Below, in pieces: positions 18,941 to 28,169 of a stretch of DNA of 64,000 bases. The notes under the pieces are model-generated. The model was not told the origin of the DNA and searched no databases. It saw only the letters and a program-made list of their open reading frames with translations. How positions within the stretch are numbered: the first letter of the stretch is position 1; each line of letters opens with the position of its first letter. The DNA comes from CAHJXF01 sp038225855 (GTDB taxonomy: Bacteria > Pseudomonadota > Gammaproteobacteria > Burkholderiales > Burkholderiaceae_D). The translations under genes were made by a program, and so were the position numbers. The stretch lies in contig JBBRQU010000019.1 in NCBI GenBank assembly GCA_038225855.1, positions 1 through 64,000 on the forward strand, in the 5' to 3' direction.

Positions 18941-19813
18941 TCACTCGTATCGATGTTCCGCTGCCGGAAAGCTACCGCTCTTTACGGCCTCGACATAAGC
19001 GCGCACCGCGGCTTCGGCATCGCGCGCAGAGCCGTCGTCCGCGAGCGCAAAGTTTCTTACAAAGCGCGGCCTGCGGCCGGGATAGACGCCCAGCATGTCG
19101 TGCAGCACCAGCACCTGGCCGTCGCATCGCGCGCCCGCACCGATGCCGATCGTCGGAATGCGCAACGCTTCGCTGATGCGCGCCGCGAGTGCAGCGGAAA
19201 CCATCTCGAGCACCAGCATCGCGGCGCCGGCGGCCTCGATCGCGCACGCATCGGCATGGAGGCGCGCGGCATCGTCATCGGCCTTGCCCTGCACGCGATA
19301 ACCGCCGAGCTGATGCACGCTTTGCGGCGTGAGGCCCAGATGGCCGCACACCGGAATGCCGCGCGCGGTGATGAAGGCGATGGTCTCGATCAGCCAGGCG
19401 TTGTCGCGGCCCGCGCCTTCGATCTTGATCATCTGCGCGCCGGCCTGCATCAGCGTCGCCGCGCTTTGATACGCCGCCGACGGCGACGCGTGGTACGAGC
19501 CGAACGGCAGATCGCCGATCAGCCACGCCTTGCCGTGCGCATTCGCGAGGCCGCGCGCAACGCACGCGACGTGATAGCGCATTTGTTCGAGCGTGACCGG
19601 CAGGGTCGAGGACTCGCCCTGGATCACCATGCCGAGCGAGTCGCCGACCAGGATGACGTCGACTCCGGCGCGATCGCACAGTGCGGCGAAGCTCGCGTCG
19701 TAGCAGGTCAGCATCGCGATGGGCTCTCCGGTCGCGCACATCTCGAAGAGGCGCGGCAACGTCATCACCTTCTGCGACGCGCGATCGTTCGACGGTGTTA
19801 TTGGTGCAGCCAT
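18941..19813 (-). CDS. panB: Ketopantoate hydroxymethyltransferase
   Basis: PanB transfers a hydroxymethyl group from 5,10-methylene-THF to alpha-ketoisovalerate, the first committed step to pantothenate. From ATG 19813 the protein is 290 residues (MAAPITPSNDRASQKVM). Family blocks visible: MLTCYDASFAALCDRAGVD, LVGDSLGMVIQGESSTLPV, MIKIEGAG, GHLGLTPQSVHQLGGYRVQG and IGIGAGARCDGQVLVLHDML. The deoxynucleoside kinase gene ends 10 bp upstream, so the two are probably co-transcribed. Confidence 0.97.
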   Translation of the reverse strand: MAAPITPSNDRASQKVMTLPRLFEMCATGEPIAMLTCYDASFAALCDRAGVDVILVGDSLGMVIQGESSTLPVTLEQMRYHVACVARGLANAHGKAWLIGDLPFGSYHASPSAAYQSAATLMQAGAQMIKIEGAGRDNAWLIETIAFITARGIPVCGHLGLTPQSVHQLGGYRVQGKADDDAARLHADACAIEAAGAAMLVLEMVSAALAARISEALRIPTIGIGAGARCDGQVLVLHDMLGVYPGRRPRFVRNFALADDGSARDAEAAVRAYVEAVKSGSFPAAEHRYE

Positions 19814-19823
19814 GCGATGGCCT

Positions 19824-20462
19824 TCAATCCGCCCGGTTGAAGAACTCGCGGCGCCCGCGCATCTGACGCACGCGATCGAGCAGCATCTCGAAGTCGGCAT
19901 CGTTGTTGGCCGGGTCGAGATGTTCGGTGTTGACGGTCAACAGCGGCGCGGCTTCGTATTGATAGAAGAAGCGCGTGTACGCCTCGCAGAGCTGCGCGAG
20001 ATAGCTCTGAGAGATCGAGACTTCCATCGGTCGGCCACGCTCGGCGATGCGCGTCAGGAGTGCGGACGGCGACGCGTCCAGATAGATGACGAGGTCGGGC
20101 GCCGAAGTCTGCACGGCGAGATTCGAATAGATCTGGCGATAGAGATTCAGTTCGTCGTCGGCCAGCGTCAGCGAGGCGAACAGCGCGTCTTTCTCGAGCA
20201 GGAAGTCGGCCACGAAGACATCCGAAAACAGATCGCGCTGGGCCAGGTCGCGCAATTGATGGATGCGCTGGAAGAGAAAGAAGACCTGCGTCGAAAACGC
20301 ATAACGCGCGCTGTCGCGATAGAAGCGTTCGAGAAACGGATTGGCCTCGGGAGCCTCGAGCATGGTCTCGGCGCGCAAGTGATCGGCGATGCGCCTGGCG
20401 AGCGACGTCTTGCCGACCCCGATGGGACCCTCGATCACGAGATGGCGAACTTTATCGAGCAT
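19824..20462 (-). CDS. Deoxynucleoside kinase (dGK/dAK family)
   Basis: A 212-residue deoxynucleoside kinase that phosphorylates deoxypurine or deoxypyrimidine nucleosides for salvage. P-loop GPIGVGKTSLARRIA is at residues 12-26, with the substrate-side ERFYRDSARYAFSTQVFFL and lid-like RIAERGRPMEVSISQSYLAQL. Position between folK and panB is typical for Burkholderiales, where it is usually annotated as deoxynucleoside kinase. Specificity cannot be told from the sequence. Confidence 0.9.
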   Translation of the reverse strand: MLDKVRHLVIEGPIGVGKTSLARRIADHLRAETMLEAPEANPFLERFYRDSARYAFSTQVFFLFQRIHQLRDLAQRDLFSDVFVADFLLEKDALFASLTLADDELNLYRQIYSNLAVQTSAPDLVIYLDASPSALLTRIAERGRPMEVSISQSYLAQLCEAYTRFFYQYEAAPLLTVNTEHLDPANNDADFEMLLDRVRQMRGRREFFNRAD

Positions 20463-20498
20463 GGGGGGAGGCGATGAAAGAGAAAGACACGAAGAACA

Positions 20499-21614
20499 TC
20501 ATCGCCACGCAAGCCACGCCCACGTGACGAGTCCGACGACAAAAACGAACGGCACAGAATACGCGTGAAACACCAGCCACGCGCGACGGTCTTGCGCCAG
20601 ACGCATCGCGATCAGGTTGGCCAGCGATCCGATGAAGATGCCGAAGCCGCCGACCGTGACGCCATAGGCGATGGTGGCCCAGTCCTTCGAATATTCGGTG
20701 AGAAGAATGGCGGCCGGCACGTTGCTGATGAATTGCGACGACAGCACCGCCGTCGCGTAGAGGCGCATCGGGTCGTCGACGCCGATCGCTTCGATCGCAT
20801 GACGCACCACATCCGTCTGGGCCGCGAGTCGCAGGTCGATGAACATCAGCACGAACACCGCGAGCAGCGCCCAGTCCACGCCGGCCAGAACGCGCCGCGC
20901 GAACAGCGCGAAGATCACGAGCACGGTCACGCATGCGATCGCCGGCCGGTGCGTATCGATCAGCACAAGAAAGGGCGCGTAGAGCACCAGCGACACGATC
21001 AGCAAGCGCCGATCGATGGCAGGGACTTCGCTATCGTCGGCGTCGAGCTTGCGGCTCGAAAACGAGCACGTCGTCAGGAGCAGCAAGGCGATCGTTGCAA
21101 TCGCAACGACCGGCAGCATCGTGCCCATGAACGATACCAACGTCACGCCCGACTGTCCCCACAGGAACAGGTTCTGCGGATTGCCGAGCGGCGTGAGCGC
21201 CGAACCCGCGTTGACGGCAATCGCTTCGAACACGATCAGCCGCGTCACTGGAATCGAACCGCGCAATGAGTCCGACCCTCGCAGCCGCAAGGTGAGCGGC
21301 ACGATCACGAACAGCGCGACATCGTTGGTGAGAAAGGTCGACAGCGATGCCGACGCGCCGACCAGGAACAACGCCAGCCTGCGCTCGCTGTGGATCGCGA
21401 GAATCAGGCGACGCGCGACCACCGACAGCGCGCCCGAAACCTCGACGCCTTTGGTCAGCACCAAGAGGCCCGTGAGCGCGAGGATCGTCGGCCAGTCGAC
21501 CAGCTTCGGATAGTCGACGATGCGTGACGGCGCAGCGACGGCCCACGCGATGCAGATGGTCGCGAGGACGATGAAGACCACATCGTGCCGGAGGGCGTTG
21601 AAAATACGCATCAC
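20499..21614 (-). CDS. SLC13/ArsB-type anion transporter
   Basis: A 371-residue integral membrane protein with about ten hydrophobic segments. The ion-transporter (IT) superfamily signature is seen in SASLSTFLTNDVALFVIVPL and in the second half SSQFISNVPAAILLTEYS. The pseudo-symmetric T-N-D/S-N-P hairpins are typical of ArsB, NhaD, CitM and SLC13 members. It lacks an ArsA partner or ArsR regulator nearby, so arsenite export is only one option; an anion:sodium symporter or Na+/H+ exchanger is equally possible. It interrupts the otherwise conserved pcnB-folK-dgk-panB block and is separated from folK by a REP-like element, suggesting later insertion. Confidence 0.8.
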   Translation of the reverse strand: MMRIFNALRHDVVFIVLATICIAWAVAAPSRIVDYPKLVDWPTILALTGLLVLTKGVEVSGALSVVARRLILAIHSERRLALFLVGASASLSTFLTNDVALFVIVPLTLRLRGSDSLRGSIPVTRLIVFEAIAVNAGSALTPLGNPQNLFLWGQSGVTLVSFMGTMLPVVAIATIALLLLTTCSFSSRKLDADDSEVPAIDRRLLIVSLVLYAPFLVLIDTHRPAIACVTVLVIFALFARRVLAGVDWALLAVFVLMFIDLRLAAQTDVVRHAIEAIGVDDPMRLYATAVLSSQFISNVPAAILLTEYSKDWATIAYGVTVGGFGIFIGSLANLIAMRLAQDRRAWLVFHAYSVPFVFVVGLVTWAWLAWR

Positions 21615-21664
21615 TGGTCAGACGCGAGAAATCGACTACCTCGCGCCGTCTCCCCGGCGGAGCC

Positions 21665-21800
21665 TGCCCCGGCGAAGGCCGGGGGCCGGGCCCCAAGTTG
21701 CTTGTCCATCGCTCATGTGGAGAAACTTGGATCTCGGCCTTCGCCGGGACGACGAGCTACCCCGGGACCACGAGTCGCTACCCCGGTACGACGAGTCGCT
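21665..21800. repeat. Paired REP-like palindromes plus short direct repeats
   Basis: A unit CCCCGGCGAAGGCCGGGG with flanking CCCCAAGTTG faces an inverted unit AACTTGGATCTCGGCCTTCGCC. Two further degenerate copies of about 21 bp (CTACCCCGG followed by ACGAGTCG) follow to 21800. It fills most of the 214 bp between the transporter and folK and holds no gene. Confidence 0.8.
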
Positions 21801-21828
21801 CACTGCGTTCGGAATGACAAGGAAAGGG

Positions 21829-22347
21829 TCACGCGTCCAGCGGCTCGGCGCGCTGGCCTTCGATGCGCGCAGCCAACGCCTTCGCGCGCCCGCGACCCGG
21901 TATCTCGATGTCGCCCGCGAGTTCGATCAGCGGCAGAAGCACGAACGCGCGCTCGTCCATGCGCGGGTGCGGCACCGTGAGGTCGGGAGTCTTCATCAGG
22001 CCGGCGCCATAGAGCAGCAGATCGAGGTCGAGCGTGCGGGGCGCATTCTTCGTCGTGCGCACGCGGCCGTAGCGCGTCTCGATCGCCTGCAGCGCGAGCA
22101 GCAATTCGTGCGCGGGCAATTGCGTCTCGATTTCGGCGACCGCGTTGATGTAGTCGGGACCGTCGCCGTCGACCGGCGCGCTTCGATAGAGACCCGATGC
22201 CGCGACAAACGTGCTTGCGGGCAGGCCTTCGAGATCGATCAACGCGTTCATCACCGCGTCGCGCGCGAAACCGAGGTTCGCCCCGACGCCGATGTAGGCC
22301 GTCACGCGTTCGCGTTCGCGTTCGACGCGAGCGGCCGTCGTGTTCAT
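21829..22347 (-). CDS. folK: HPPK, dihydropterin pyrophosphokinase
   Basis: FolK transfers pyrophosphate from ATP to 6-hydroxymethyl-dihydropterin in folate synthesis. The 172 residues contain YIGVGANLGFARDAV, GPDYINAVAEIET and the HPPK signature RYGRVRTTKNAPRTLDLDLL, followed by VPHPRMDERAFVLLPL. The start codon overlaps the pcnB stop (ATGA at 22344-22347), so translation is probably coupled. The N-terminal 14 residues are unusually arginine- and glutamate-rich. Confidence 0.95.
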   Translation of the reverse strand: MNTTAARVERERERVTAYIGVGANLGFARDAVMNALIDLEGLPASTFVAASGLYRSAPVDGDGPDYINAVAEIETQLPAHELLLALQAIETRYGRVRTTKNAPRTLDLDLLLYGAGLMKTPDLTVPHPRMDERAFVLLPLIELAGDIEIPGRGRAKALAARIEGQRAEPLDA

Positions 22348-24065
22348 TCGACAGGCGGCTTGCGCGGACGGCGACGACGCGGCTTGCGCGGCGCGGCTGC
22401 GTCCGGGGCATCGCCGTCGTGCGTGGTCGTTTCGGCTCTCGTCGAGTCTGCATCGTGACGCGATGAGGACTCCCCATCGTGCTCGTCCGCATCGTGTTCC
22501 ATCTCATCGTGCTCGGTCGTTTCGCGTTCGCCCTCGGGCGCATCGATGGAGGCTGCCGCACCTTCGGTCGAGCCCTTCTTCTTCTTGCGCCGCTTGCGCT
22601 TCACGCCCGCGCCGGCTGCGTCGCTCGCGCTCAATTCGTTCTGCAGCGTCTCGCGGCCGGCCGAATCGGCATCGATGAAGCGCGTCCACCAATCGCCCAG
22701 CGCTGCGTCGATCTCGCCCGCCGCGCCGCGCAACAGGAGGAAGTCGTAGCCCGCGCGAAAACGCGGATGCTCGATCAGCCGCCACGGCGAGCGACCCACG
22801 CGGCGTTCGAGGCGCGGCTGCAGTCCCCAGATCTCGCGCATGTCGGCGGTGTAGCGGCGCTGGATCGCGAGCTTGCCGGTCTGCGCTTCGAGCACGTCGT
22901 CCATCGCATGGCCGAGCGCGGGAATCGGATACTCGTCGCGTGCCTTGCGTTCGTTCCAATTCTTGAGCACTTCGTGCCACAGCAGCGACGCGAATAGAAA
23001 GCTCGGCGTGGTTGGCTTGCCCACGCGTATGCGCTCGTCGGTGTTCTCCAGCGCGAGCGTGACGAAGCGCTCGCCCATCGGCTGCTCGAGCACGACGTCG
23101 AGCAGCGGCAGCATGCCGTGATGCAGGCCCTCGGCGCGCAGGCGCTTCAGGCATGCGAGCGCGTGGCCCGACATCAAGAGCTTCAACATCTCGTCGAACA
23201 GACGCGCCGAAGGGACGTTCTCGAGCAGCGGCGCCAGTCGCGCGATCGGCTCGCGCGTCGCCTCGTCGATCGTGAAGCCCAGCTTGGCCGCGAAGCGCAC
23301 CGCACGCAGCATGCGTACCGGGTCTTCGCGATAACGCTTCTCGGGGTCGCCGATCATGCGCATGGTGCGCGCCTTGATGTCCGCGACGCCGTGGTGATAG
23401 TCGATCACGGTCTGCGTCTCGGGATCGTAGAAGAGCGCGTTGACGGTGAAGTCGCGCCGCGCCGCGTCCTCTTCCTGCGAGCCGAAGATGTTGTCGCGCA
23501 GGACGCGGCCGTGTTCGTCGGAGGCGTGTTGCACGCTGCCGAGGCGCTTGTTGGTGGCGTGGCCTGCGAGCGGCGGCGGCGCGTCGGCGGCAAGCACGAC
23601 GGTGTTGGCGCGAAAGGTCGACACCTCGATGGTGTCGGCGCCGAACATCACGTGCACGAGACGAAAGCGTCGGCCGATGATGTGCGCGCGGCGAAACAGG
23701 CGCTGGATTTCTTCGGGCACGGCGTCGGTCGCGACGTCGAAATCCTTGGGCTTGATCCCGAGCAGAAGGTCGCGCACCGCGCCGCCGACCACGAAGGCCT
23801 TGAAGCCGTTTTCCTGCAGCATGCGCGTCACGCGCACCGCATTGGCCGACACGAGTTTCGCGTCGATGCCGTGCGACGAGACCGGCACCATCACCGGACC
23901 GCCGCCTTTGCCCCGGCTGGCGCGCGCCGCGCGTCGCGCAGCCGGAGTCGCACTCGCTGCCTTGCTCGGGTCCGGCTTCGCGCCGTGCGAAACGCCGGGA
24001 ACACCCGCGACCGTCGCGGGCGCCGGGCGTCGACCGAAAATCCTATGGATGAGTTTTCTGATCAT
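22344..24065 (-). CDS. pcnB: Poly(A) polymerase I
   Basis: PcnB adds 3' poly(A) tails that promote RNA decay. From ATG 24065 (MIRKLIHRIFGRRP) the protein is 573 residues. The class II nucleotidyltransferase core reads FVVGGAVRDLLLGIKPKDFD, with RRAHIIGRRFRLVHV and RRDFTVNALFYDP following. The RRAHIIGRRF block favours PcnB over a CCA-adding enzyme. The C-terminal 110 residues are low complexity: a basic KRKRRKKKKG stretch, then an Asp/Glu/His-rich part and a final KPRRRRPRKP, likely a disordered RNA-binding tail. The start lies inside the end of the HAD gene, so coupling is likely. Confidence 0.93.
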   Translation of the reverse strand: MIRKLIHRIFGRRPAPATVAGVPGVSHGAKPDPSKAASATPAARRAARASRGKGGGPVMVPVSSHGIDAKLVSANAVRVTRMLQENGFKAFVVGGAVRDLLLGIKPKDFDVATDAVPEEIQRLFRRAHIIGRRFRLVHVMFGADTIEVSTFRANTVVLAADAPPPLAGHATNKRLGSVQHASDEHGRVLRDNIFGSQEEDAARRDFTVNALFYDPETQTVIDYHHGVADIKARTMRMIGDPEKRYREDPVRMLRAVRFAAKLGFTIDEATREPIARLAPLLENVPSARLFDEMLKLLMSGHALACLKRLRAEGLHHGMLPLLDVVLEQPMGERFVTLALENTDERIRVGKPTTPSFLFASLLWHEVLKNWNERKARDEYPIPALGHAMDDVLEAQTGKLAIQRRYTADMREIWGLQPRLERRVGRSPWRLIEHPRFRAGYDFLLLRGAAGEIDAALGDWWTRFIDADSAGRETLQNELSASDAAGAGVKRKRRKKKKGSTEGAAASIDAPEGERETTEHDEMEHDADEHDGESSSRHDADSTRAETTTHDGDAPDAAAPRKPRRRRPRKPPVE

Positions 24066-24786
24066 CGAAGAGCGAGAGATGACGCCAGCCGCGCGCGGCT
24101 GCATGCGCGGCGAGGGTGGCATCGGGGTTGGTCGCAACCGGGACGGTCACGTGTTCGAGCAGCGCGAGGTCGTTGCGCGAGTCGCTGTAGAAGGTCGATG
24201 ACGCGAAGCTCTGCCACGCGAGGCCGAGGCTCTCGAGCCAGTTCGTCACGCGCGCGAGCTTGCCTTCCTTGAAGCACGGCTCGCCGCGCACGCCGCCGGT
24301 GAAGCGGCCGTCTTGCTGCGCGGGGATGGTCGCAATCAGGTGTTCGACGCCGAAGCGGCGTGCGATCGGTGCGGTGACGAAGGCGTTGGTCGCCGTCACG
24401 ACCGCGCACAGGTCGCCCGACTGGCGATGCCAGTCCACCAACGCGAGCGCACGCGGGGCGACCCGCGGCTCGACGACGTCTCGCATGAATTCGACGTGTA
24501 ATCGTTCGAGCGCCGCACGATCGTTCTCGGCCAGCGGCGCGAGGCCGAATTCGAGGAAGGCGTGCATGTCGAGCGTGCCGGCTTTGTATTGTTCGTAGAA
24601 CTCCTCGTTGCGTCGCCTGAACCATTCGCCATCGACGATGCCTTTCTGCGCGAGGAAGTTGCCCCACTCGAAGTCGCTGTCGATCGGCAACAGCGTGTGA
24701 TCGAGATCGAAGAGCGCGAGGCGCAAGGTCTTGGAGTTCGTCGTTCCCGCGCTTGCGTCATCAAGCGGCATGGTCGAGAGGCTCAT
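24043..24786 (-). CDS. HAD-IB family phosphatase (SerB-like)
   Basis: A 247-residue HAD hydrolase. Motif I is LALFDLDHTLLPID (nucleophile Asp and acid Asp), motif II VVTATNAFVTAPIA, then EGKLARV (Lys) and motif IV FYSDSRNDLALLEHV. The subfamily IB pattern matches phosphoserine-phosphatase-like enzymes; in betaproteobacteria this copy next to hda is usually a histidinol-phosphatase-like or generic phosphatase. The substrate is unknown. The start (24786, or ATG 24771) overlaps the hda stop, consistent with one operon. Confidence 0.88.
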   Translation of the reverse strand: MSLSTMPLDDASAGTTNSKTLRLALFDLDHTLLPIDSDFEWGNFLAQKGIVDGEWFRRRNEEFYEQYKAGTLDMHAFLEFGLAPLAENDRAALERLHVEFMRDVVEPRVAPRALALVDWHRQSGDLCAVVTATNAFVTAPIARRFGVEHLIATIPAQQDGRFTGGVRGEPCFKEGKLARVTNWLESLGLAWQSFASSTFYSDSRNDLALLEHVTVPVATNPDATLAAHAAARGWRHLSLFDDQKTHP

Positions 24787-25510
24787 CGAAAAGGTTGGCG
24801 CGTTCGAGATATTCGCGGATCAGCGGCACGGTGATGGCGCGCTGATGCTCGAGCGCATAGCGGTCGAGCGCATCGACGATCCGCATCAACGAGCCGAGGT
24901 CGCGCGCGAAATGCGTGAGCAGATGGCGGCGCACATCGGGCGTGAGCGCGAAGCCGCGCTCGCCCGCATGACGCGCGAGCGCCGCATCCTTCGCGCCGTC
25001 GTCGAGACCGTGCAGTTCGAATGCGAGGCCCCACGCGAGCCGCGAGCGCAGATCGTCGCGGCCGGCGGCGAGTGCGAGATCGCGCGGCACTGCGTTTCCC
25101 GCGACGACGATCGCCGCGCGCGGGTCTTCGCGCATCGCGTTCAACGCGTGGAAGAGAGCCTCCTGCACTTCAGCAGTCGTCTCTTGGATGTCGTCGATCG
25201 CAACCATGCAACGCGCTTGCGAAGGATCGCGAGCCAGTGCATCGCGCACGTCCAGAACGGATATCGAAGGTCCCGTAATCGAGTGGGCTGAAAGATAGCG
25301 ACCATCGAGCAATTCGCAAGCCGCGCGCAGCAGATGGCTGCGTCCGCTGCCCGCCTCGCCCCAGAAGTAGAGGCAGCGCGCAGGCGGATCGGCCATCGGC
25401 GCCGCGCACAGGCGCCGCAGTGCTGCTACCGCCTCGACATTGCGACCGACGATGAAATTAGCCAGCGTGGGTTGCGGCGGCGGGCCGAGGTCGAGCAGAA
25501 GCTGGTTCAT
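24761..25510 (-). CDS. hda: DnaA regulatory inactivator Hda
   Basis: Hda works with the DNA-loaded beta clamp to trigger hydrolysis of DnaA-bound ATP and so prevents over-initiation. The 249-residue protein begins MNQLLLDLGPPPQPTLANF; QLLLDL close to the N-terminus is the clamp-binding motif and fixes ATG 25510 as the start. An AAA+ core follows: FWGEAGSGRSHLLRAACE (divergent P-loop, Arg-Ser in place of Lys-Thr), ARCMVAIDDIQE and SRLAWGLAFELHGLDD. The gene order perM-hda-HAD-pcnB is conserved in Burkholderiales. Confidence 0.93.
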   Translation of the reverse strand: MNQLLLDLGPPPQPTLANFIVGRNVEAVAALRRLCAAPMADPPARCLYFWGEAGSGRSHLLRAACELLDGRYLSAHSITGPSISVLDVRDALARDPSQARCMVAIDDIQETTAEVQEALFHALNAMREDPRAAIVVAGNAVPRDLALAAGRDDLRSRLAWGLAFELHGLDDGAKDAALARHAGERGFALTPDVRRHLLTHFARDLGSLMRIVDALDRYALEHQRAITVPLIREYLERANLFDEPLDHAA

Positions 25511-25559
25511 GGGGCCGAATCGAATGTCGGGTGCGCGCGCGCGTGCGTCAGCGTCTGCG

Positions 25560-26726
25560 TCATTTCGAGTTGCCTTCGGACGTATCGCGAGCAGCGGCAT
25601 CGGGCCGCTCGAGCGCCGCACGCGTGCGTGACGCACTGCCCGCAGCCGCTCCGACGCCGCGATAGAAATCGCTTGCGACATAGCGCCGCCTGGCATGCTT
25701 GCCCGCGACCACCAGCATCGCGCTGACCGGCAGCGCAAGCAGGATGCCGAAGAAGCCGAACAGTTCGCCGAATGCCAGCAACGCGAAGATCACCGCGATC
25801 GGATGCAGGCCGATGCTCTCGCCCACCATGCGCGGCACGAGGATCACGGTTTCGAGGACCTGCCCGAGGCCGTAGATCACGGCGACCGCGAGAAAGCCGT
25901 AAAGGTTGCCGAACTGCAGCGTTGCGGCCAGCAGTGCGAGAACCAGACCGGTAAAGAAGCCCACGTAGGGGATGAACACCAACAGGCCGGTCAGAATGCC
26001 GACCGGCAACGCGATCTCGAAGCGCGCGACCGCGAGTGCGGACGAGTAATAGACCGCGAGGATCACCATCACCAGCAACTGGCCGCGCAGGAATTTCGAG
26101 AGCACGTGGTCGATCTCGCCGGCCATGGCTCCGATGCGCGCATGCATGCCTCGCGGGATCAGCGCCGCGAGTCTGGACCACACCATGTGCCAGTCGATCA
26201 GCAGATAGAAGAGCACGATCATCGCCAGGAACGCGGTGGCCAGCACCGAGAGCGCGGCAGCGCCGCCGATGCGCAGATACGAGAGCGCCGATTTCGCGAC
26301 GCCGTCGACGGAGAAATGCTCGGCCGCGAAATCGCGGAACGCCTGCGCGTTGAGTTCGACGTCGATGTCGAACCATGAAGAAAGTCTGGGCGCGAGTCCG
26401 GTCTGCATGCGCGTCAGGAGCTCGGGAAGTTTCTCGTGCGCCTGCGCAAATTCTTTCTGCAACACCGGCACGATGATCAGGATGAGGAAGATCACGAATG
26501 CCAGCAGCAGCACCAGCATCAGCAGCGACGCCAGCCAGCGCGGCACGCGATGCTTCGCCAGCCAGTCCACGCCCGGATTGAGGATGTAGCCGAGGATGGC
26601 CGCGAGCAGAAATGGCGTCAGTACCGGGGACAGCAGCCAGAGCAGCACGACGGCCGCGCCGACGATGGCAAGCCACAGCAGGGTCTGGCGCTGAAGCAGG
26701 GGAATCTGGCTGTCCGGTCGGGTCAT
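25560..26726 (-). CDS. perM: AI-2E/PerM family membrane transporter
   Basis: A polytopic permease of the AI-2 exporter superfamily (UPF0118), 388 residues from ATG 26726 (MTRPDSQIPLLQRQTLLW). About eight hydrophobic segments; the family motif is seen in PVGILTGLLVFIPYVGFFTG and LGQVLETVILVPRMVGESIGLHPIAV. Substrates for PerM-type members are mostly unknown. In-frame upstream ATG codons (26804, 26915) would add a non-hydrophobic leader that relatives lack. It is divergent from purM, with a 269-bp shared upstream region. Confidence 0.88.
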   Translation of the reverse strand: MTRPDSQIPLLQRQTLLWLAIVGAAVVLLWLLSPVLTPFLLAAILGYILNPGVDWLAKHRVPRWLASLLMLVLLLAFVIFLILIIVPVLQKEFAQAHEKLPELLTRMQTGLAPRLSSWFDIDVELNAQAFRDFAAEHFSVDGVAKSALSYLRIGGAAALSVLATAFLAMIVLFYLLIDWHMVWSRLAALIPRGMHARIGAMAGEIDHVLSKFLRGQLLVMVILAVYYSSALAVARFEIALPVGILTGLLVFIPYVGFFTGLVLALLAATLQFGNLYGFLAVAVIYGLGQVLETVILVPRMVGESIGLHPIAVIFALLAFGELFGFFGILLALPVSAMLVVAGKHARRRYVASDFYRGVGAAAGSASRTRAALERPDAAARDTSEGNSK

Positions 26727-26995
26727 GCGCGCTGAAGCGGTAGGGCGGTTCGCAGTGGATGGCAGGATCGTGGGCGGGGCCGCTGTACCGTGATCGCCGG
26801 GCATTGTCCGCGGTAAGCGTTGAACAAGCGCTGAGATAGAATGCGCCGCGAGCGACCGGCCGAGCGACCATGCGGTCCGCGCGCCGTCCGACTTCAAGGA
26901 TTCGAGGCGCCGCAAAAGGCGCTACTTTATCAGGCAGCGGCTCCTCGCTCCTCCCTCATGCAATCACGGCGCCATCCCCGCGCCATCCCCGCGCC

Positions 26996-28051
26996 ATGAC
27001 CGGACTGTCCTATCGCGATGCCGGCGTCGATATCGACGCCGGTGACGCGCTCGTCGAGAACATCAAGCCGTTCGCAAAGCGCACGATGCGCCCCGAGGTG
27101 CTCGCGGGCATCGGCGGCTTCGGTGCGCTGGTCGAACTCCCCAAGCGTTATCGCGAGCCGGTGCTGGTCGCCGGCACCGATGGCGTGGGCACCAAGCTCA
27201 AGCTCGCGTTCGCGATGCAAAAGCATTCGACCATCGGCATCGATCTGGTCGCCATGAGCGTCAACGACATCCTCGTGCAAGGTGCCGAGCCTCTGTTCTT
27301 TCTCGACTACTACGTGTGCGAGAAGCTCGAGGTCGCAGTCGCAACCGAGGTCGTGCGCGGCATCGCCGCCGGCTGCGAAGAGGCGGGCTGCGCATTGATC
27401 GGCGGCGAGACCGCAGAGCATCCGAACGCATTTCCGGTCGGCGAATACGACCTCGCGGGGTTCGCGGTCGGGGTGGTCGAGAAGTCGCTCGCGATCGACG
27501 GCAGCGCCATCGCCGAAGGCGACGTGCTGATCGGCCTTGCAGCCAGCGGCTTGCATTCGAACGGCTACTCGCTGGTTCGAAAGATCATCGACAAGAGCGG
27601 CGCCGATCTGCATCGCACCTTGCCGGGGATGACCGAGTCGCTCGGCGATGCTTTGCTCGCACCGACGTGCATCTACGTCAAGCCGGTGCGTGCGCTGCTG
27701 GAGACGATGCGGGAGACGGCGCGCGTCAAGGGCATGGCGCATATCACCGGCGGCGGGCTGACCGAGAACACGCATCGCATGTTTCCGAAGCATCTCTCGG
27801 CGGAGATCGCGCTCGACTCGTGGACACGGCCCGCGCTGTTCGATTGGCTGCAACAGCAAGGCGGCGTCAGCGACGACGAGATGCTGCGCACGTTCAACTG
27901 CGGTATCGGCTTCGTGCTGATCGTGGCCGAAAGCGATGCCGACTTTGCGATCGCGCATCTGAACGCGTCGGGAGAACGCGACGCGGACTCGGCAAAACGC
28001 ATCGGCCGCGTGATCGCGTCGCGCGGTCGGAGCGAAACGATCTTCGTTTGA
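26996..28051 (+). CDS. purM: Phosphoribosylformylglycinamidine cyclo-ligase
   Basis: PurM closes the imidazole ring (AIR synthetase) in purine synthesis. From ATG 26996 the protein is 351 residues, starting MTGLSYRDAGVDIDAGDALV as expected. Motifs: VAGTDGVGTKLKLAF, GIDLVAMSVNDILVQGAEPL, LIGGETAEHP, GLASGLHSNGYSLVRK-like block and AHITGGGLTENTHRMFP. The upstream 269 bp contain no gene. Short direct repeats (CCCCGCGCCAT) lie just before the start. Confidence 0.97.
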   Translation: MTGLSYRDAGVDIDAGDALVENIKPFAKRTMRPEVLAGIGGFGALVELPKRYREPVLVAGTDGVGTKLKLAFAMQKHSTIGIDLVAMSVNDILVQGAEPLFFLDYYVCEKLEVAVATEVVRGIAAGCEEAGCALIGGETAEHPNAFPVGEYDLAGFAVGVVEKSLAIDGSAIAEGDVLIGLAASGLHSNGYSLVRKIIDKSGADLHRTLPGMTESLGDALLAPTCIYVKPVRALLETMRETARVKGMAHITGGGLTENTHRMFPKHLSAEIALDSWTRPALFDWLQQQGGVSDDEMLRTFNCGIGFVLIVAESDADFAIAHLNASGERDADSAKRIGRVIASRGRSETIFV

Positions 28052-28169
28052 ATCGTGACACGGAGATGCGCAGCGCCGCATGAATCGCGGTCATTTCACG
28101 ATGCATTTTGATGGTAAGAAATCAAGTCCGGAGCCGACTGATCGATAGTTCATTTTTTTGCGAGATGTC

